64,000 nt of DNA from Mycosarcoma maydis (GCF_000328475.2 NC_026498.1:248001-312000), one strand, 5' to 3'; numbered from the stretch's first letter, positions 30,986 to 41,792 are shown. Numbers and translations: made by a program. Notes: generated from the letters alone by a model not told the origin.

Positions 30986-33461
30986 ATCGATCCTTACACT
31001 CTGTCCTCGGCCTCCTGATGAATTTGATGCCAAGTTTTCGGCGCCAAGCATGGCTGGTCGACTTGAAGGTTGTTTCGCCCAGATCATTTTGTAGCTTTAT
31101 TCCCATCGCTTCCTTCCCTTTCCCAATTTTTTCGTGCAATACCAGGGCTGTACACTCTGCGCTCTGTAGTTGATTGTTGAGTATATGCTCTAGAGCTGCT
31201 TGTGAGCTTAGCTTCGACGCAATTTATCCTGTCGATATAGCCCCAGGTATCGCCGATGCTGTTGGTCAGTTGAGAGGACAGGTAGACTACCCGATCCCGA
31301 AATAGCCACATGTTCTCACGATTACGCTTGCCTCGAAATTCCAACTGACATGATGTCCTAAGCCTGAAAGGCGCATGCAGGATGAAGGTCAGTTTGGTAT
31401 ATGATGACGGAAGCGATAGTGAAAGACTCGGGGAACAGGGATAGCGTGAAGGCATACATTGTACGTGCGACGTTTCGATGTGAAGATTGGGTTGGTGGAA
31501 GCTCGTAGCTGGTGGTGGTAGTCGTTTGGCTACTACGGGAAAAGTGCAAGGCACGTTCAAGGTACGTGATTCGTGATTGTTGGCCTTGTTCTCGCTCATT
31601 TGCTCTGTCTCCTTTGCATCCTCCCTTGGGCCTCGCGGTCAACGTGTTTCTGCATCTACTCATCTTTCGCATCCGCTCGTTCTTGATTCGGTTGACCGGC
31701 CGACTAGACGTAGTCTCGCCGTGGCTCAGCTGCGCATGCCTCGCTCGTAGTCCAGCTGGACGCCCTTCGGAAGTGCACTTATCGCCTTCAGCGCCTCCCT
31801 GCTGATGCTGCGCATCGGCCCGTGGTGTCAGCTGATGGAGCATGTGCAGATACCTGCTGAGCCGGTCGAGACACCGACGTTCCCGCCTTGGGAACGACAA
31901 TCGGTGCCTGTCCAGCTCCAAAAGTCGACCAGGGCCCGAAAGACGGCGGTTGCTCCCGAGACGCGTACGTCAGCTGCGACTGCTGTCGTGTTTACCGATG
32001 ACAGCCAAGATGTTCAGGATCAAGATTCAGCGCCAGAGCCCCCTATCACAGAGTGAGAGGGTATGTTGGTTGGTGCTACCGTGCCACCGGCTCGACATTT
32101 TCGACGCTGAGCTGTGGGCCATCCACCTTGCACCGCTGTCCTGCCTGCAGTTGCTGAGCAGTTGGTAATACAAACCCGAAGTCATCGAACTCGCCAGCAC
32201 CCCGCCCGATAAGCGAATTCGAATCAGAGACGCAGCGGCACATGACACGCAGAATTTCTGTCAGGCGATGTGAGTTTCAAGAGGCCATGCTGGCCGCCGA
32301 TGGTCCACGCCAGCGAGCCCTCGTGAGTGCACAGCTGACGCTACAGCACGCAATCGATCGGGACGTAACGCCTTGGACGAACAGCTCAGTCATCACAAGG
32401 AAGAGCAACTCCAGAGTCTGTTGGTGCTGTAGAGCTGTTGGAGTCAGCCTGATGAGCGACGTTCTGGAGAAAAAAATTGAAGCACGAGGTCACACGTCAA
32501 AATCAAGCGTGTGGATCGCCTGCTTGCATTGTATCGCTACACTCACAACTGCACTCGTGACTGCATCGCAATGCATATTGCATTCGTCTGAATCGTGAAT
32601 TGTAGGCGATCGTGATCAAGCCCCTATCATGCCGTCGCCCGTGAATTTCGACGTTAGCGAGAGAGCGTCGGCAAGAGGCCGTAGTCGATAAAGCCATTCC
32701 ACATGCTTTTGCATCAGCTAGAGCGTGACTAACGAAAAGGGGCCGAATCGTGAATGCGTGATGCTGTCAGGGTTCAACCACGAACCCTTGTGACGTTGTG
32801 TGCGGAACTGCGATGCAGCAGAGAGAGACCAACACTTTCGACTTTTTTTTTTTCTAAATTGGGGCTATTAACTTACTAACTGATTACACTTAGTTAATAA
32901 AAGCACAATGTGATAGCACAGCTTTGCACGTTGGTGCCGTGTGGATGTTCTCTCAAAAGAGGCCGTGCTTGAAACGCCAAACTCTATTTTTCCACACGCG
33001 CTCTTGTTGGTCGCCGGCAGTTCCGAATCATGAGTGTAAGTTGTCTCGTCTCCTTTCGCCATCATTCACCTTGACAGATTCACGATCTGCATCACCCTTA
33101 CTTGTTCTTGGTTCCTGGAAGAAGCACTGGACATTCGTCACTTTCTGCGGGCAGAAAGCACCAGAGCACTGCTCAAATCCTCTATCTGACCAAATAAGCC
33201 AGTTCGCTGCAGCCGTCGTATTTGGCTTTGTCGGCTTAGATCCGCCAACATAGTTGGGCTGGCTTGACTCAGCGCCTCCATCTCATCTTTTCCCTTGTAT
33301 CAACCTCACGCGTATCAGTGCTGCGCACGATACCTTTCCGATACCTTTCACGTCTCATCACCTTCGCTTGCGATCCGCAGCCCTCCCTGCGCCGTCGCGT
33401 ATACCCATCCATTTATCACGTCCCGCGTACCAGCTTGATATACGCATCTCTCCTTGCAACC
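30986..33461. other. Intergenic region with decayed retroelement trace
   Basis: No intact gene. It contains the LINE-like fragment at about 31805-32170, GANTC motifs near 31571, 32590 and 32745, and an AT-rich spot at 32848-32905 with TTAACTTACTAACT and CTTAGTTAAT. The last 200 bases are the C/T-rich leader of the GH17 gene. Confidence 0.55.
31805..32170 (+). mobile_element. Possible degenerate LINE fragment (RT-to-RNase H region)
   Basis: In one frame a PPWERQSVPVQLQKS segment is followed by AATAVVFTDDSQD, like the region before and at the first RNase H motif (TDGS) of Tad-type LINEs. About 37 codons later, in another frame, FDAELWAIHLA matches the second RNase H motif. Frame changes and stops separate the two. 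No reverse transcriptase core, poly-A end or target-site duplication is seen. The match rests on short motifs read by eye. Confidence 0.3.
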
Positions 33462-34928
33462 ATGCCCTCACCCTACAGTCCTCGACTTCCGGGAGGAGGC
33501 GGTAGTGCCTACGAGCGCGTTACAACTGTTAATCATGACGATCTCAATCCCGCTTATCCGCAACAACCGCGGTATCATGAAACGCAGCAGTACGCACAGC
33601 ACTATCAGCACCAAGCCTATCCTCAAGAGTCTGGATACGACGCTCCTACCCCGGCGCTGGCTGCCGACAACTACTCTCCAGAGTACAGCATGGAAGATAT
33701 GCGAAAGACAATCACTCCTGCATCCCATCGCTTCTCCATCACTTCTCAACCTCATGACTATGCCGACCCCGACGCAGGCTGGACCGAGAAGCGGCAGTCG
33801 GGCACGCAATTTGATCAATTCACTCCTGCACCTCCAGTGCGCAGCCGCAAGAAGATGATGTGGACCATCGGCGGTGCCGTCGTAGCTCTTGTTCTCATCA
33901 TCGGTACCGTTGTAGGTATCGTCGTCGCTAGGCACAGAAACGACAGCAACAAGGCATCCACTTCGAGCGCAAGCGGTAACACCAAATCTCTCTCTGGCGA
34001 TCCTTCCAAGTTTAAGAAAAATTCGGCGCTTCACAACAGCTTCTGGGGAATGTGCTACACCCCCTTCGAGTCGCAGTTTCAGTACGGTTGCGGCGTAGAC
34101 CTCGCTTCGGTCGTCGAGGATGTCCAAACGCTTTCGCAGCTCACCACCCGCGTCCGTCTCTACGGATCTGACTGCAACGTTACTGCACTCATGCTGGATG
34201 CCATCCAGCGCACCAAGGTCAATCTCACCATCTACCCTGCCATCTACCTCGACTCCTCTGACCCCGGCGACGTTGCTTGGAACCGTCAGGTGGCCAACAT
34301 TACCTTTGCACTTGACAGCTTTGGCACGGATCACATCGGCGGCATCTCGGTCGGGAACGAATACCTCCTGAACGGCGGCTCGGCCACCAATCTGTTGTCA
34401 TACGTCCAACAGTTTCGCACTCTAGCCACCAGCAAGGGTTGGACCTTCCCTGTCGGTACTGCTGACGCTGGTAGCATGTTCACCGCTACGGTCGCTGCCG
34501 GTGTCGACTACTTCATGGCCAACGTACACGCCTGGTTTGCTGGCACTTTGGTCTCGGACGGTCCAGCATGGACGTGGCAGTTCTTTGAAGACAACGATGC
34601 CAACATCGCCGCTGCTGCGCCCAACACACCTGCCGCCTACATTGCAGAGACTGGCTGGCCGTCGGGGGCCAACAGCACCGCGGCAGCCACGTACGTGAAC
34701 GAGCAAGGTCAAGTCACTGGCGCGCACGCCGGCGTCTCGGAGCTCCAGACCTTCTTGGATGGTTATGTGTGTGAGGCCAACAAGAACGGCACAGGCTACT
34801 TTTGGTTCGAGTTGTACGACGAAGAATGGAAAGATGCCCTTTACGGCGGTGTCGAGGCTCACTGGGGACTCTTTGATAAGACCAAGAAGCTCAAGCAGAT
34901 TACTATTCCGAACTGTAGCCACAATTAG
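33462..34928 (+). CDS. Membrane-anchored GH17 beta-1,3-glucanase
   Basis: A 488-residue type II membrane protein. The cytosolic N terminus (about 1-131) is rich in Tyr, Gln and Pro and looks disordered. One transmembrane helix follows at about 132-156 (WTIGGAVVALVLIIG). The outer part is a glycoside hydrolase family 17 barrel. Its acid/base is Glu300 in SVGNEYL and its nucleophile is Glu396 in AETGWPSG. Such enzymes hydrolyse or remodel beta-1,3-glucan of the fungal wall. Start chosen at ATG 33462 (context CAACC before it); the upstream frame begins on TTG and looks non-protein. It is convergent with the photolyase gene, 217 bases away. Confidence 0.93.
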   Translation: MPSPYSPRLPGGGGSAYERVTTVNHDDLNPAYPQQPRYHETQQYAQHYQHQAYPQESGYDAPTPALAADNYSPEYSMEDMRKTITPASHRFSITSQPHDYADPDAGWTEKRQSGTQFDQFTPAPPVRSRKKMMWTIGGAVVALVLIIGTVVGIVVARHRNDSNKASTSSASGNTKSLSGDPSKFKKNSALHNSFWGMCYTPFESQFQYGCGVDLASVVEDVQTLSQLTTRVRLYGSDCNVTALMLDAIQRTKVNLTIYPAIYLDSSDPGDVAWNRQVANITFALDSFGTDHIGGISVGNEYLLNGGSATNLLSYVQQFRTLATSKGWTFPVGTADAGSMFTATVAAGVDYFMANVHAWFAGTLVSDGPAWTWQFFEDNDANIAAAAPNTPAAYIAETGWPSGANSTAAATYVNEQGQVTGAHAGVSELQTFLDGYVCEANKNGTGYFWFELYDEEWKDALYGGVEAHWGLFDKTKKLKQITIPNCSHN

Positions 34929-35145
34929 GTTGCAGCGAGGTTTGTGTGTTCAATCACGAATGTAGCTAGACGGACAATGAAATGTGACGTTTTTGAATGG
35001 ACGCACGTGTCGAGACTTGATGATGCTGAAATGCAATGACAGTGCAGAAGATTCGTGATTGGTGATGGTTTGCAGATGTCAAGATGAGATTGATGTGAAA
35101 AGTGGAAAGCTACGACTTTGGTGTTTAAGTTACTTGCGTCTAGCG

Positions 35146-37251
35146 TTATTGGTCACCAGGATTCTTGTACCTTTTGAGTGCGCGCTGTCTAGCTTGTGCG
35201 TGTTCTACGATGGGCTTGGGATAGCCCAATTTTTCAAACTCTGCTTTGCTCAATCTATGGAAGGGATCGTGAATGGCGTTACCCTTGACGTTTTTCAACT
35301 CTGGTACAAAGTGTCGGATGTAGTCGCCGTGTGGGTCGCATTTTTCGCTCTGGCTGAGCGGGTTGAAGATTCTGAAGTAAGGTTGTGGGTCGGTGCCGGT
35401 GCTGGCGCTCCACTGCCAGCCTCCGTTGTTACTGGCAAAGTCTTGATCGATAAAGTTGAGCGAGAAATGGCGTTCGCCGTGGCGCCAATCGTGGAGGAGA
35501 TGTTTGGTGAGAAACATGGCCGAGATCATGCGTCCACGGTTGTGGATGTAGCCTTGCTGGATGCACTGACGTTGGGCGGCGTCGACGATCGGATAGCCAG
35601 TTCGACCTTGTTTCCAAGCGTCTAAGGTGGAACTGTCGGTTTCCCAAACCACGTCTTCGTACTTGGTGATGAATGCGTGGCCCATGCACACTTTGGGCCA
35701 GGCGGCGAGAACATGGGCGTAAAAGTCGCGGAATGAGATCTCGGTATTCCACATGGCGACTCCGCTATCTCTGCCGACGTGCAACTTGCCTTTTGTCAGC
35801 TGCTTGGTTCGACGCAGGCATTCTCGCGCCGACACCACGCCCGCCGCCAGGTACGGGCTGATTCGTGAAGTGCCGTTCTCGCTCAGCAAGTTGCGCCCCT
35901 CGGCATACCGTGCCAAGCGCGAGTCTTTGGCATTCGCACCTACCTCTGCAGTAGATGGCTCGTTGGCTGCTCGATCCAAAGCCGTTTCGCCTCCCTTGCC
36001 CTTGATGAAATTGTCGAGCACTTGGTGCGCTGCTTGGTCCGTAGCCGGCCAAAGCTTTGCCATGTATTCGCGATCCTTGCATTCAAACCCGCTCAGCTCC
36101 TCGGGAATCCCATATCCGGTACCCAGCTTGCTCAGCTCGAACAGTGCACCGAGCTTGGGATGGCTTCGGATCGATTTTGGGTTCGCCTCGGGATCCTCAG
36201 ACGCCTCGATGAGCGACATGTCCTTGGAAATCGATTCCGTCCAACGTCGATTCCACGGCGAGAAGACGGAATAAGGTCGACCGTCGTTGGTCTTGATCCT
36301 TCCAGGTGGCACAACGTAGCAGTCGTGCAACAGGCTGAAGCTGACCCCTTTTTTGTCTTTGGCCTCAAGCATCGCCAGATCACGCCAGAGCTCGTCTACC
36401 TCGTATTCGATATTCGCCGTCAGTTGCGAGGCGTCGCATTGTTCGCACAGAGAAAAGACCTTTTCGCCGACCTGCGCTCGGTCTTCGCCCGAGTACGTGT
36501 ATACGACAAATGGAATATCGAGCTTGTCAAACTGCGACTTGAGACTGGCGAGCGTTCGAAGGACGAAATCGATACGGCGTGCACCGCGGTCGTGCGCGCT
36601 GTAGTCAGCTGGAGTGATGACAAACAGCGCGATTAGATGTCCACCTTTGCCATTCTTACGTCTAGCTGCTGCTAGACTCGAGGCGTGCGCCAAAGCTCTG
36701 TTATCGTGGATCCGGAGATCGTGCATGCGCATCCAATAGACTACGTTTTTACCGTCGTTTGCATCGTTTGCTTTGTTGGGCGCGTGCGCGTTGAGTGCCT
36801 CTTCAAGCTGGTTCAACGGCGTTTTCGAATCGGTGCGACCGCGAGCGTTAGGATTGAAATCAGACCGATGCCATCCCTGTCCCGACTTGGCATATGCCGA
36901 CGAGCCGTACTGTTTGTCCACTTTGGCTCCACCAGCGACAACCGCCGAGCGCAACGAGTGCGTCGATCTCTTCTGTCGTTTCGCCAAACGCGGCTTCGAC
37001 GTCTCGCACTCGTCTTCGTCCGCGTGCTCCGCCAGTTTCGGATCGAGCACCTTGTCGTCCTCGTCGTGCATGCGCGAGGTGCGTGCGTCGGCTCCTTTGC
37101 GTTTTGGCGTCATTGTGAGGACTGTACGGCTGGTAGTGAATGCAAAGTAAGTTTCAAGCGGTGGAACCCTCTGTAAGCGTTGACACGGGCGTGTGATGAA
37201 ACGTGAAGTAAAGAAAGAGTGGATTGAGGGCTTGAGAAGAGTCGTCCTCAT
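35146..37251 (-). CDS. PHR1: Class I CPD photolyase, probable nuclear and mitochondrial forms
   Basis: A flavin photolyase that uses blue light to split cyclobutane pyrimidine dimers in DNA. The N-terminal antenna domain begins near VVYWMRMHDLRIHDNRAL. The C-terminal FAD domain carries GYPIVDAAQRQ, GYIHNRGRMI and FASNNGGWQWSASTG, and the gene matches fungal class I CPD enzymes better than CRY-DASH. Two starts are plausible. ATG 37251 gives 701 residues with a basic, acid-free leader (about 28 residues) like a mitochondrial presequence, but has T at -3. ATG 37113 gives 655 residues beginning MTPKRKG, a nuclear-signal-like start, with A at -3. No ATG lies between. The shared promoter region with PRPP synthetase is 761 bases. 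Confidence 0.93.
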   Translation of the reverse strand: MRTTLLKPSIHSFFTSRFITRPCQRLQRVPPLETYFAFTTSRTVLTMTPKRKGADARTSRMHDEDDKVLDPKLAEHADEDECETSKPRLAKRQKRSTHSLRSAVVAGGAKVDKQYGSSAYAKSGQGWHRSDFNPNARGRTDSKTPLNQLEEALNAHAPNKANDANDGKNVVYWMRMHDLRIHDNRALAHASSLAAARRKNGKGGHLIALFVITPADYSAHDRGARRIDFVLRTLASLKSQFDKLDIPFVVYTYSGEDRAQVGEKVFSLCEQCDASQLTANIEYEVDELWRDLAMLEAKDKKGVSFSLLHDCYVVPPGRIKTNDGRPYSVFSPWNRRWTESISKDMSLIEASEDPEANPKSIRSHPKLGALFELSKLGTGYGIPEELSGFECKDREYMAKLWPATDQAAHQVLDNFIKGKGGETALDRAANEPSTAEVGANAKDSRLARYAEGRNLLSENGTSRISPYLAAGVVSARECLRRTKQLTKGKLHVGRDSGVAMWNTEISFRDFYAHVLAAWPKVCMGHAFITKYEDVVWETDSSTLDAWKQGRTGYPIVDAAQRQCIQQGYIHNRGRMISAMFLTKHLLHDWRHGERHFSLNFIDQDFASNNGGWQWSASTGTDPQPYFRIFNPLSQSEKCDPHGDYIRHFVPELKNVKGNAIHDPFHRLSKAEFEKLGYPKPIVEHAQARQRALKRYKNPGDQ

Positions 37252-38012
37252 TGACGTAGGCCAGGGAGCCAGTTGGATGAGCAGCGAGTGCTGGAACGAT
37301 GGCTGCGAATGTCAACGTTGTTATTCCAGCGCGAAGCCTTCAGACCACAGAGCAAGGCCTTCAGCAAACCAAAAAAAAACTGGTCATGACGACAGCTAGG
37401 GATTGCGCCGGCAGCGAGGAGCGCAAACTTGAAACGACGGACCGTCGATCGGCTTTGCTAATCATCAACGTCGACCCGCATTCGTGTGCAGCTGTCAAAC
37501 TCGGCCATTCGCCCCAAAATAGACATTAATAAATAGTTATCACTAAATAGACAACGCAGTCACGATTTGTGTGCAGATCGTACCCAACCCTGATCTGATC
37601 GTCCGATTGGGTTGCAGCTGGGCGTGACTCGCCCCGATCCAAAACCGACATACCGCGCGAGTGGCACTTGACAACCTCGTGCCTTTTTCGGGTTTGGTTT
37701 CAATCACGAGAAATTTCATTTCCCCACTCATCACGAATCGAGAATCACAGCGATGTGAATCCTTCAGAAACGTGATTCACAAGAAGAAAGCTCAAATTTG
37801 GTCAAATCACGAATTCACGATTGATGGATTTTGTCGGTGGTGCCAACAGAGACAGAGAGAAAAGGAAAGAGAGAAAGCGAGCACAGCTAAGGGCAGCAGG
37901 AGTAAAATGTGTTGCTTGTAACAAGACTCGTGCTTGACTCGTGACTGTTTACCTCTACTTGGTCACCCCCTCGGTCGGCCTCCTGATCTACTCAACTCTT
38001 GTCTGCGCAACC
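37252..38012. other. Divergent promoter region, photolyase and PRPP synthetase
   Basis: No gene. It contains GANTC units at 37702, about 37731-37748 (GAATCGA, GAATCAC) and 37805-37820, an AT-rich spot near 37525-37545, and a purine-rich stretch at 37850-37880. Confidence 0.6.
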
Positions 38013-39311
38013 ATGGCATCTACCGCAGGAGGCATCAAGGTGTTTTCGGGCACCTCGCACCCGGAACTCGCCGAGCTCATCGCCAAACGTCTCGGTCAGC
38101 CGTTGGGCAAGGCTACGGTCACACGCAACGAATCGGGCGAATCGATCGTGCGCATCGCCGAGTCGGTTCGAGAGCACGATGTCTACATCATCAACACGTC
38201 GTGCGTGTCTCCCACGCCTACTGGCGCAGCCGCTTCTCCCAACACGTCACTCATGGAACTGCTCATCATGATCCATGCTTGCAAGACGGCTTCGGCCAAA
38301 CGCATCACCGCGGTGATCCCGCACTTTTTCTACGCTCGTCAGGACAAGAAGGACAAGTCGCGTGCTCCTATCACGGCCAAGTTGATTGCCAACATGCTCG
38401 AGAATGCGGGGTGTGACCATGTGATCACCATGGATCTGCATGCTAGCCAGATCCAGGGCTTCTTTGATGTGCCCGTCGACAATCTGTACGCGGAACCCGC
38501 AGCACTGCAGTACATTCGAGAGATGGTCGACGTCAACAAGGCGGTGATTGTCTCGCCGGACGCGGGTGGTGCAAAACGCGCCACTTCGCTCGCGGATCGG
38601 CTCGAGCTCGACTTTGCTCTGTTCCACAAGGAACGCAAGCGCGCCAACGAAGTGTCGCGCATGGTGCTCGTCGGCAACGTCGAGGGAAAGGTGGCCATCC
38701 TGGTCGACGATATGGCGGATACCTGTGGAACGCTCGAGCTGGCCGCGTCGCAGTTGATCGAATACGGCGCAGAACGAGTGTTGGCTATTGTCACGCACGG
38801 GATCCTATCTGGACCGGCGCTGGATCGCATCTCGAACTCGCGGCTGGAAAAGCTGATTGTCACCAACACGTTGCCGCAGTCGCACAACCGATCGCGCTGC
38901 ACCAAGATCGAGGAGATCGACATCTCGCACGTGCTCGCAGAGACGATCCGACGGAGTCACTACGGCGAGTCGGTCTCGGTGCTGTTCAACCAGATCCCGT
39001 ACGACACCGCACAGCCGTACCGGCACGAGCACGACGACGAGATCACCGCTGCTGCTGCTGTTGCTCGCACAGATGCCACAGTGGCAGCCAGCACACGCAC
39101 CAGTCGCCCACAAAGCCGCGCCATCAGCCCCTCGCACTCGAAACTCTTCCCCCCCAGCCCGTACACACTACCAGACCCGCCCGTCGCAGCAAACTACTTT
39201 GCACACCACCCCACCACGCCCTCTCCTACATCTACCGCACATCCCGCGCTCGACACGCCAAAGGCTTCCGATCCCAAATACGCCCCCTCTCCCCTCAGCA
39301 GAAACGTATGA
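38013..39311 (+). CDS. Ribose-phosphate pyrophosphokinase with C-terminal extension
   Basis: PRPP synthetase transfers pyrophosphate from ATP to ribose 5-phosphate, feeding purine, pyrimidine, His and Trp synthesis. The catalytic flexible loop ([12 protein letters not shown], about 109-120), the [11 protein letters not shown] block (141-151) and the PRPP loop [10 protein letters not shown] (231-240) are all intact. The conserved enzyme ends near residue 330; the remaining 100 residues are an Ala/Ser/Thr/Pro-rich tail not found in standard enzymes of about 320 residues. Start chosen at ATG 38013 (ACCATGG); the open frame begins earlier only on GTG. Fungi have several Prs paralogues that assemble together, and I cannot assign which one this is. 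Confidence 0.95.
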   Translation: MASTAGGIKVFSGTSHPELAELIAKRLGQPLGKATVTRNESGESIVRIAESVREHDVYIINTSCVSPTPTGAAASPNTSLMELLIMIHACKTASAKRITAVIPHFFYARQDKKDKSRAPITAKLIANMLENAGCDHVITMDLHASQIQGFFDVPVDNLYAEPAALQYIREMVDVNKAVIVSPDAGGAKRATSLADRLELDFALFHKERKRANEVSRMVLVGNVEGKVAILVDDMADTCGTLELAASQLIEYGAERVLAIVTHGILSGPALDRISNSRLEKLIVTNTLPQSHNRSRCTKIEEIDISHVLAETIRRSHYGESVSVLFNQIPYDTAQPYRHEHDDEITAAAAVARTDATVAASTRTSRPQSRAISPSHSKLFPPSPYTLPDPPVAANYFAHHPTTPSPTSTAHPALDTPKASDPKYAPSPLSRNV

Positions 39312-39372
39312 TCCTCGCCCCCTGCAATCTACTTCTCACCCGCGCCATCTGCTTGCCTGTTTTCCCGCTTGC

Positions 39373-39404
39373 CTGCTTGCCTGCTTGCCTGCTTGACTAC
39401 ACAG
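39373..39404. repeat. TGCTTGCC tandem between convergent genes
   Basis: Three to four copies of an 8-base unit (TGCTTGCC) in the 207-base gap between the convergent PRPP synthetase and Pil1 genes. Probably a simple slippage repeat in the 3' UTRs. Confidence 0.8.
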
Positions 39405-39518
39405 ACCTCATACATACGCACCAGTTACGCTCAATGTGTGCATTGACGAGCACGTAGCACGCGTTGGCGGCGTGAACAGAGACATGAGGACAGCGATCGA
39501 TAGCGAAGGAACTCAGAT

Positions 39519-41792
39519 TTACGCGTAGCCATAGCCGGGGGGAGGGGGTGCTGCGTATTCAGCATAGTGCGAGTTGGGGGTGGGGGTGTGCGAGTGCGGG
39601 TGCGGGTGCGGGTGCGGGTGTGAATCTCCAGCGTACGGTGGCGCCGGATGCTCACTTCCGCTTACATAGAGCTCATTGCTGTACCTTCTGCCCTGCATGT
39701 TAGTGGGCGTGCCTGCGGCAGCGGCAGCGCCGAGCGCGTTGTGTGAGTTCGAGTGCCGCTTTTGAATGTGTAGCGGTGGCACGCTATGCTCTGAGCCGTC
39801 CGGCGTGGTCGATGACAGGTACGCTCCGGGCGGTAAGGGTGTGGTCATGTTCGAGTGCAAGTTCGGCGGTTGAGGAAGCGGGTTGGCAGACGTCGCCGAC
39901 GATGACCATGGCTGTTGCGCTTGCACGTCGTCGGGCATCGAGTTAGCCGTGCTCGTGCTCGATGCTGCAGGTGTCGACAGGTTGACCTGGCTCGATGCGT
40001 TGCGCGAGAAACCGCGACGGAAAGCAGCCGCCGTCACTTTCTTGCCCTCGCCTGCTCCTGCTCCCGCTCCCGCTCCCGCGCCCGCTGGCTGCGCCGAAAC
40101 TCCAGCTCCAAGCCCTCCATACGACGACACGCGGTTCGCACCCTGAGGTGGCGACGTGGGCCGTCGCACTGCCTCCTGCATCGCACGCGTGCTCCCGATC
40201 GACTGGAAATATGCCGAATCATCGGTCGCATTGTTGCCGGCGTACGAGGTCGGCGATGCCACCGTGGCCTGCGCTGCGCTTGTCGAGCCATTCAGCGGAG
40301 TCGCGGTGCGCAGAGGCGGCAGCATGGGTGCACCCAGCGTGCTGCCGGCACCGTTGGACGTGTCGCCGTGATTTTGCGCTGCACTGGTGGCGGTATAGCC
40401 ATCGTAAGCAGCGTCAGTCAGATGACCACCTTCCGTGGAAGCGACGCGATCAGCCAGTGGTGCTTCGGTGGTGCCATGGCCCCCCTGGGCACTCTGGTAG
40501 CTGGTGCTGTTCCTGTTGGAGCCGTACTGGTTCTGACCAGCAGCCGAAGCAAGACCACCAGTGGAGCCCGAGTGAGATTGACTGTTCTGCATGAGGAACC
40601 CTGCATCGAACTGGTTGGGATCACCATGACCGGGAACAGCGTTCAGATCAGCACCCGCAGTAGCCGCCATAGCCGCAGCGGCCGCAGCCGAAGCTGTTGA
40701 GGCGTCACCACGGTCGAAGCTCGACTGCGCCCATTCGGTGGTGGACGCGTCGGGGATGGGATGTTCGGCACTACCGTCGGCATCGGCGCTATCGTGCGCC
40801 CACTGCGATCGAGAAGCGTGTTGGGCGTAGATGGGAGTGTGTGCAGTGTCCTGGTCGTGGCTGGACATGCGGTTTGCAGAAGGATTGTAGCCGGTGTCCG
40901 GATCCACATCACCAACAGGGCCATGTGCGGCGGAATCAAGATAGACGTCGCCATCTGGATTCGCGTACGAGTGGCTCAGATCTCGCGAGACGTCTGCGGT
41001 AGTGTCTGCCAGCGTCATGTCACCAAAGCGAGGGATGCCTGAGGATGGACCAATGGGATTGAAACCGACGTCTGCGATGGCACGAGTTGCTTGCTGGAGC
41101 AGCGATTCGGTCTTGGCAAAGCTGTGGTATTCTGCGCGAGGCATGCCGGGTCGAGTGGGCTGCAAAGGCACTTCTTCGAGCATGAGCTTGGAGATTTCAG
41201 CAAGGATGGTGATTTTTTCGGCCATCTCGAGCAGTGCGCCAGACTTGATTCCGAGCGCCTCTTTGACTGTGCGTCTCTTGAAGTCGCCGATGGCAGCGTT
41301 CTCGTTGATGACTTCAACGTGTAGGGCTTCCATCTCGCCGCGCATCTCCTTGAGCTGAGCAGTGACTTTCATCAATTCTTTATTCTCTGGACCCATTTTT
41401 GCCAATTTGCGTTCGACCTTCTCAATGTCGGAGCCGAGCGAGCGTTTGCGACTCTTGAGATCGGCGAGCGCCTCTTCTCGAGTACGGATCGACTTGAAAT
41501 GTAGACGAACGGTGCCAAGATGCGCATTCAGACGGTTTTGCGAAGCAGCGTAGTGGTCGTAAAGCAGAGAGACCTTTCCTACGACGTCGTTAAGATCGGC
41601 ACCTTCTTCTGCCGACCACGCCTTGATGGCTTCTGCATTCTTTTTGAAATCGGCTGCGGTTTTTGTGTTGGACTGGATGAAGCTCTTTTCCGAGGTAATC
41701 ACATCTTGAAGCTGTCTGAGGTCCTGGTTTCCAAGCGCTGGAAGTTTGGAGGTGTGCGCAACATGCTGTTGTGCCTTTTTGAGGAACGACAT
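39519..41792 (-). CDS. Pil1/Lsp1-type eisosome protein
   Basis: A 757-residue protein whose first 240 residues match the Pil1 BAR domain, a curved helical dimer that shapes furrow-like plasma-membrane domains (eisosomes). Visible landmarks are the DVITSEKSF helix start, the LRLHFKSIRTRE-like segment and LLEMAEKITILAEISKLML near 195. The remaining 500 residues are low-complexity: Ser, Ala, Gly, Tyr and Asn-rich, with an AGAG run near 590 and a Pro-His run near the end encoded by a GTGCGG repeat. Yeast Pil1 has about 340 residues, so this tail is long. The frame continues 144 codons upstream, but that part is simple-sequence leader; ATG 41792 (MSFLKKAQ) is the real start. Confidence 0.88.
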   Translation of the reverse strand: MSFLKKAQQHVAHTSKLPALGNQDLRQLQDVITSEKSFIQSNTKTAADFKKNAEAIKAWSAEEGADLNDVVGKVSLLYDHYAASQNRLNAHLGTVRLHFKSIRTREEALADLKSRKRSLGSDIEKVERKLAKMGPENKELMKVTAQLKEMRGEMEALHVEVINENAAIGDFKRRTVKEALGIKSGALLEMAEKITILAEISKLMLEEVPLQPTRPGMPRAEYHSFAKTESLLQQATRAIADVGFNPIGPSSGIPRFGDMTLADTTADVSRDLSHSYANPDGDVYLDSAAHGPVGDVDPDTGYNPSANRMSSHDQDTAHTPIYAQHASRSQWAHDSADADGSAEHPIPDASTTEWAQSSFDRGDASTASAAAAAAMAATAGADLNAVPGHGDPNQFDAGFLMQNSQSHSGSTGGLASAAGQNQYGSNRNSTSYQSAQGGHGTTEAPLADRVASTEGGHLTDAAYDGYTATSAAQNHGDTSNGAGSTLGAPMLPPLRTATPLNGSTSAAQATVASPTSYAGNNATDDSAYFQSIGSTRAMQEAVRRPTSPPQGANRVSSYGGLGAGVSAQPAGAGAGAGAGAGEGKKVTAAAFRRGFSRNASSQVNLSTPAASSTSTANSMPDDVQAQQPWSSSATSANPLPQPPNLHSNMTTPLPPGAYLSSTTPDGSEHSVPPLHIQKRHSNSHNALGAAAAAGTPTNMQGRRYSNELYVSGSEHPAPPYAGDSHPHPHPHPHSHTPTPNSHYAEYAAPPPPGYGYA

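Noticed and set aside
35146..37113. CRY-DASH or (6-4) photolyase identity
   Set aside because: The sequence around the active site and C terminus fits fungal class I CPD photolyases better than the other branches.
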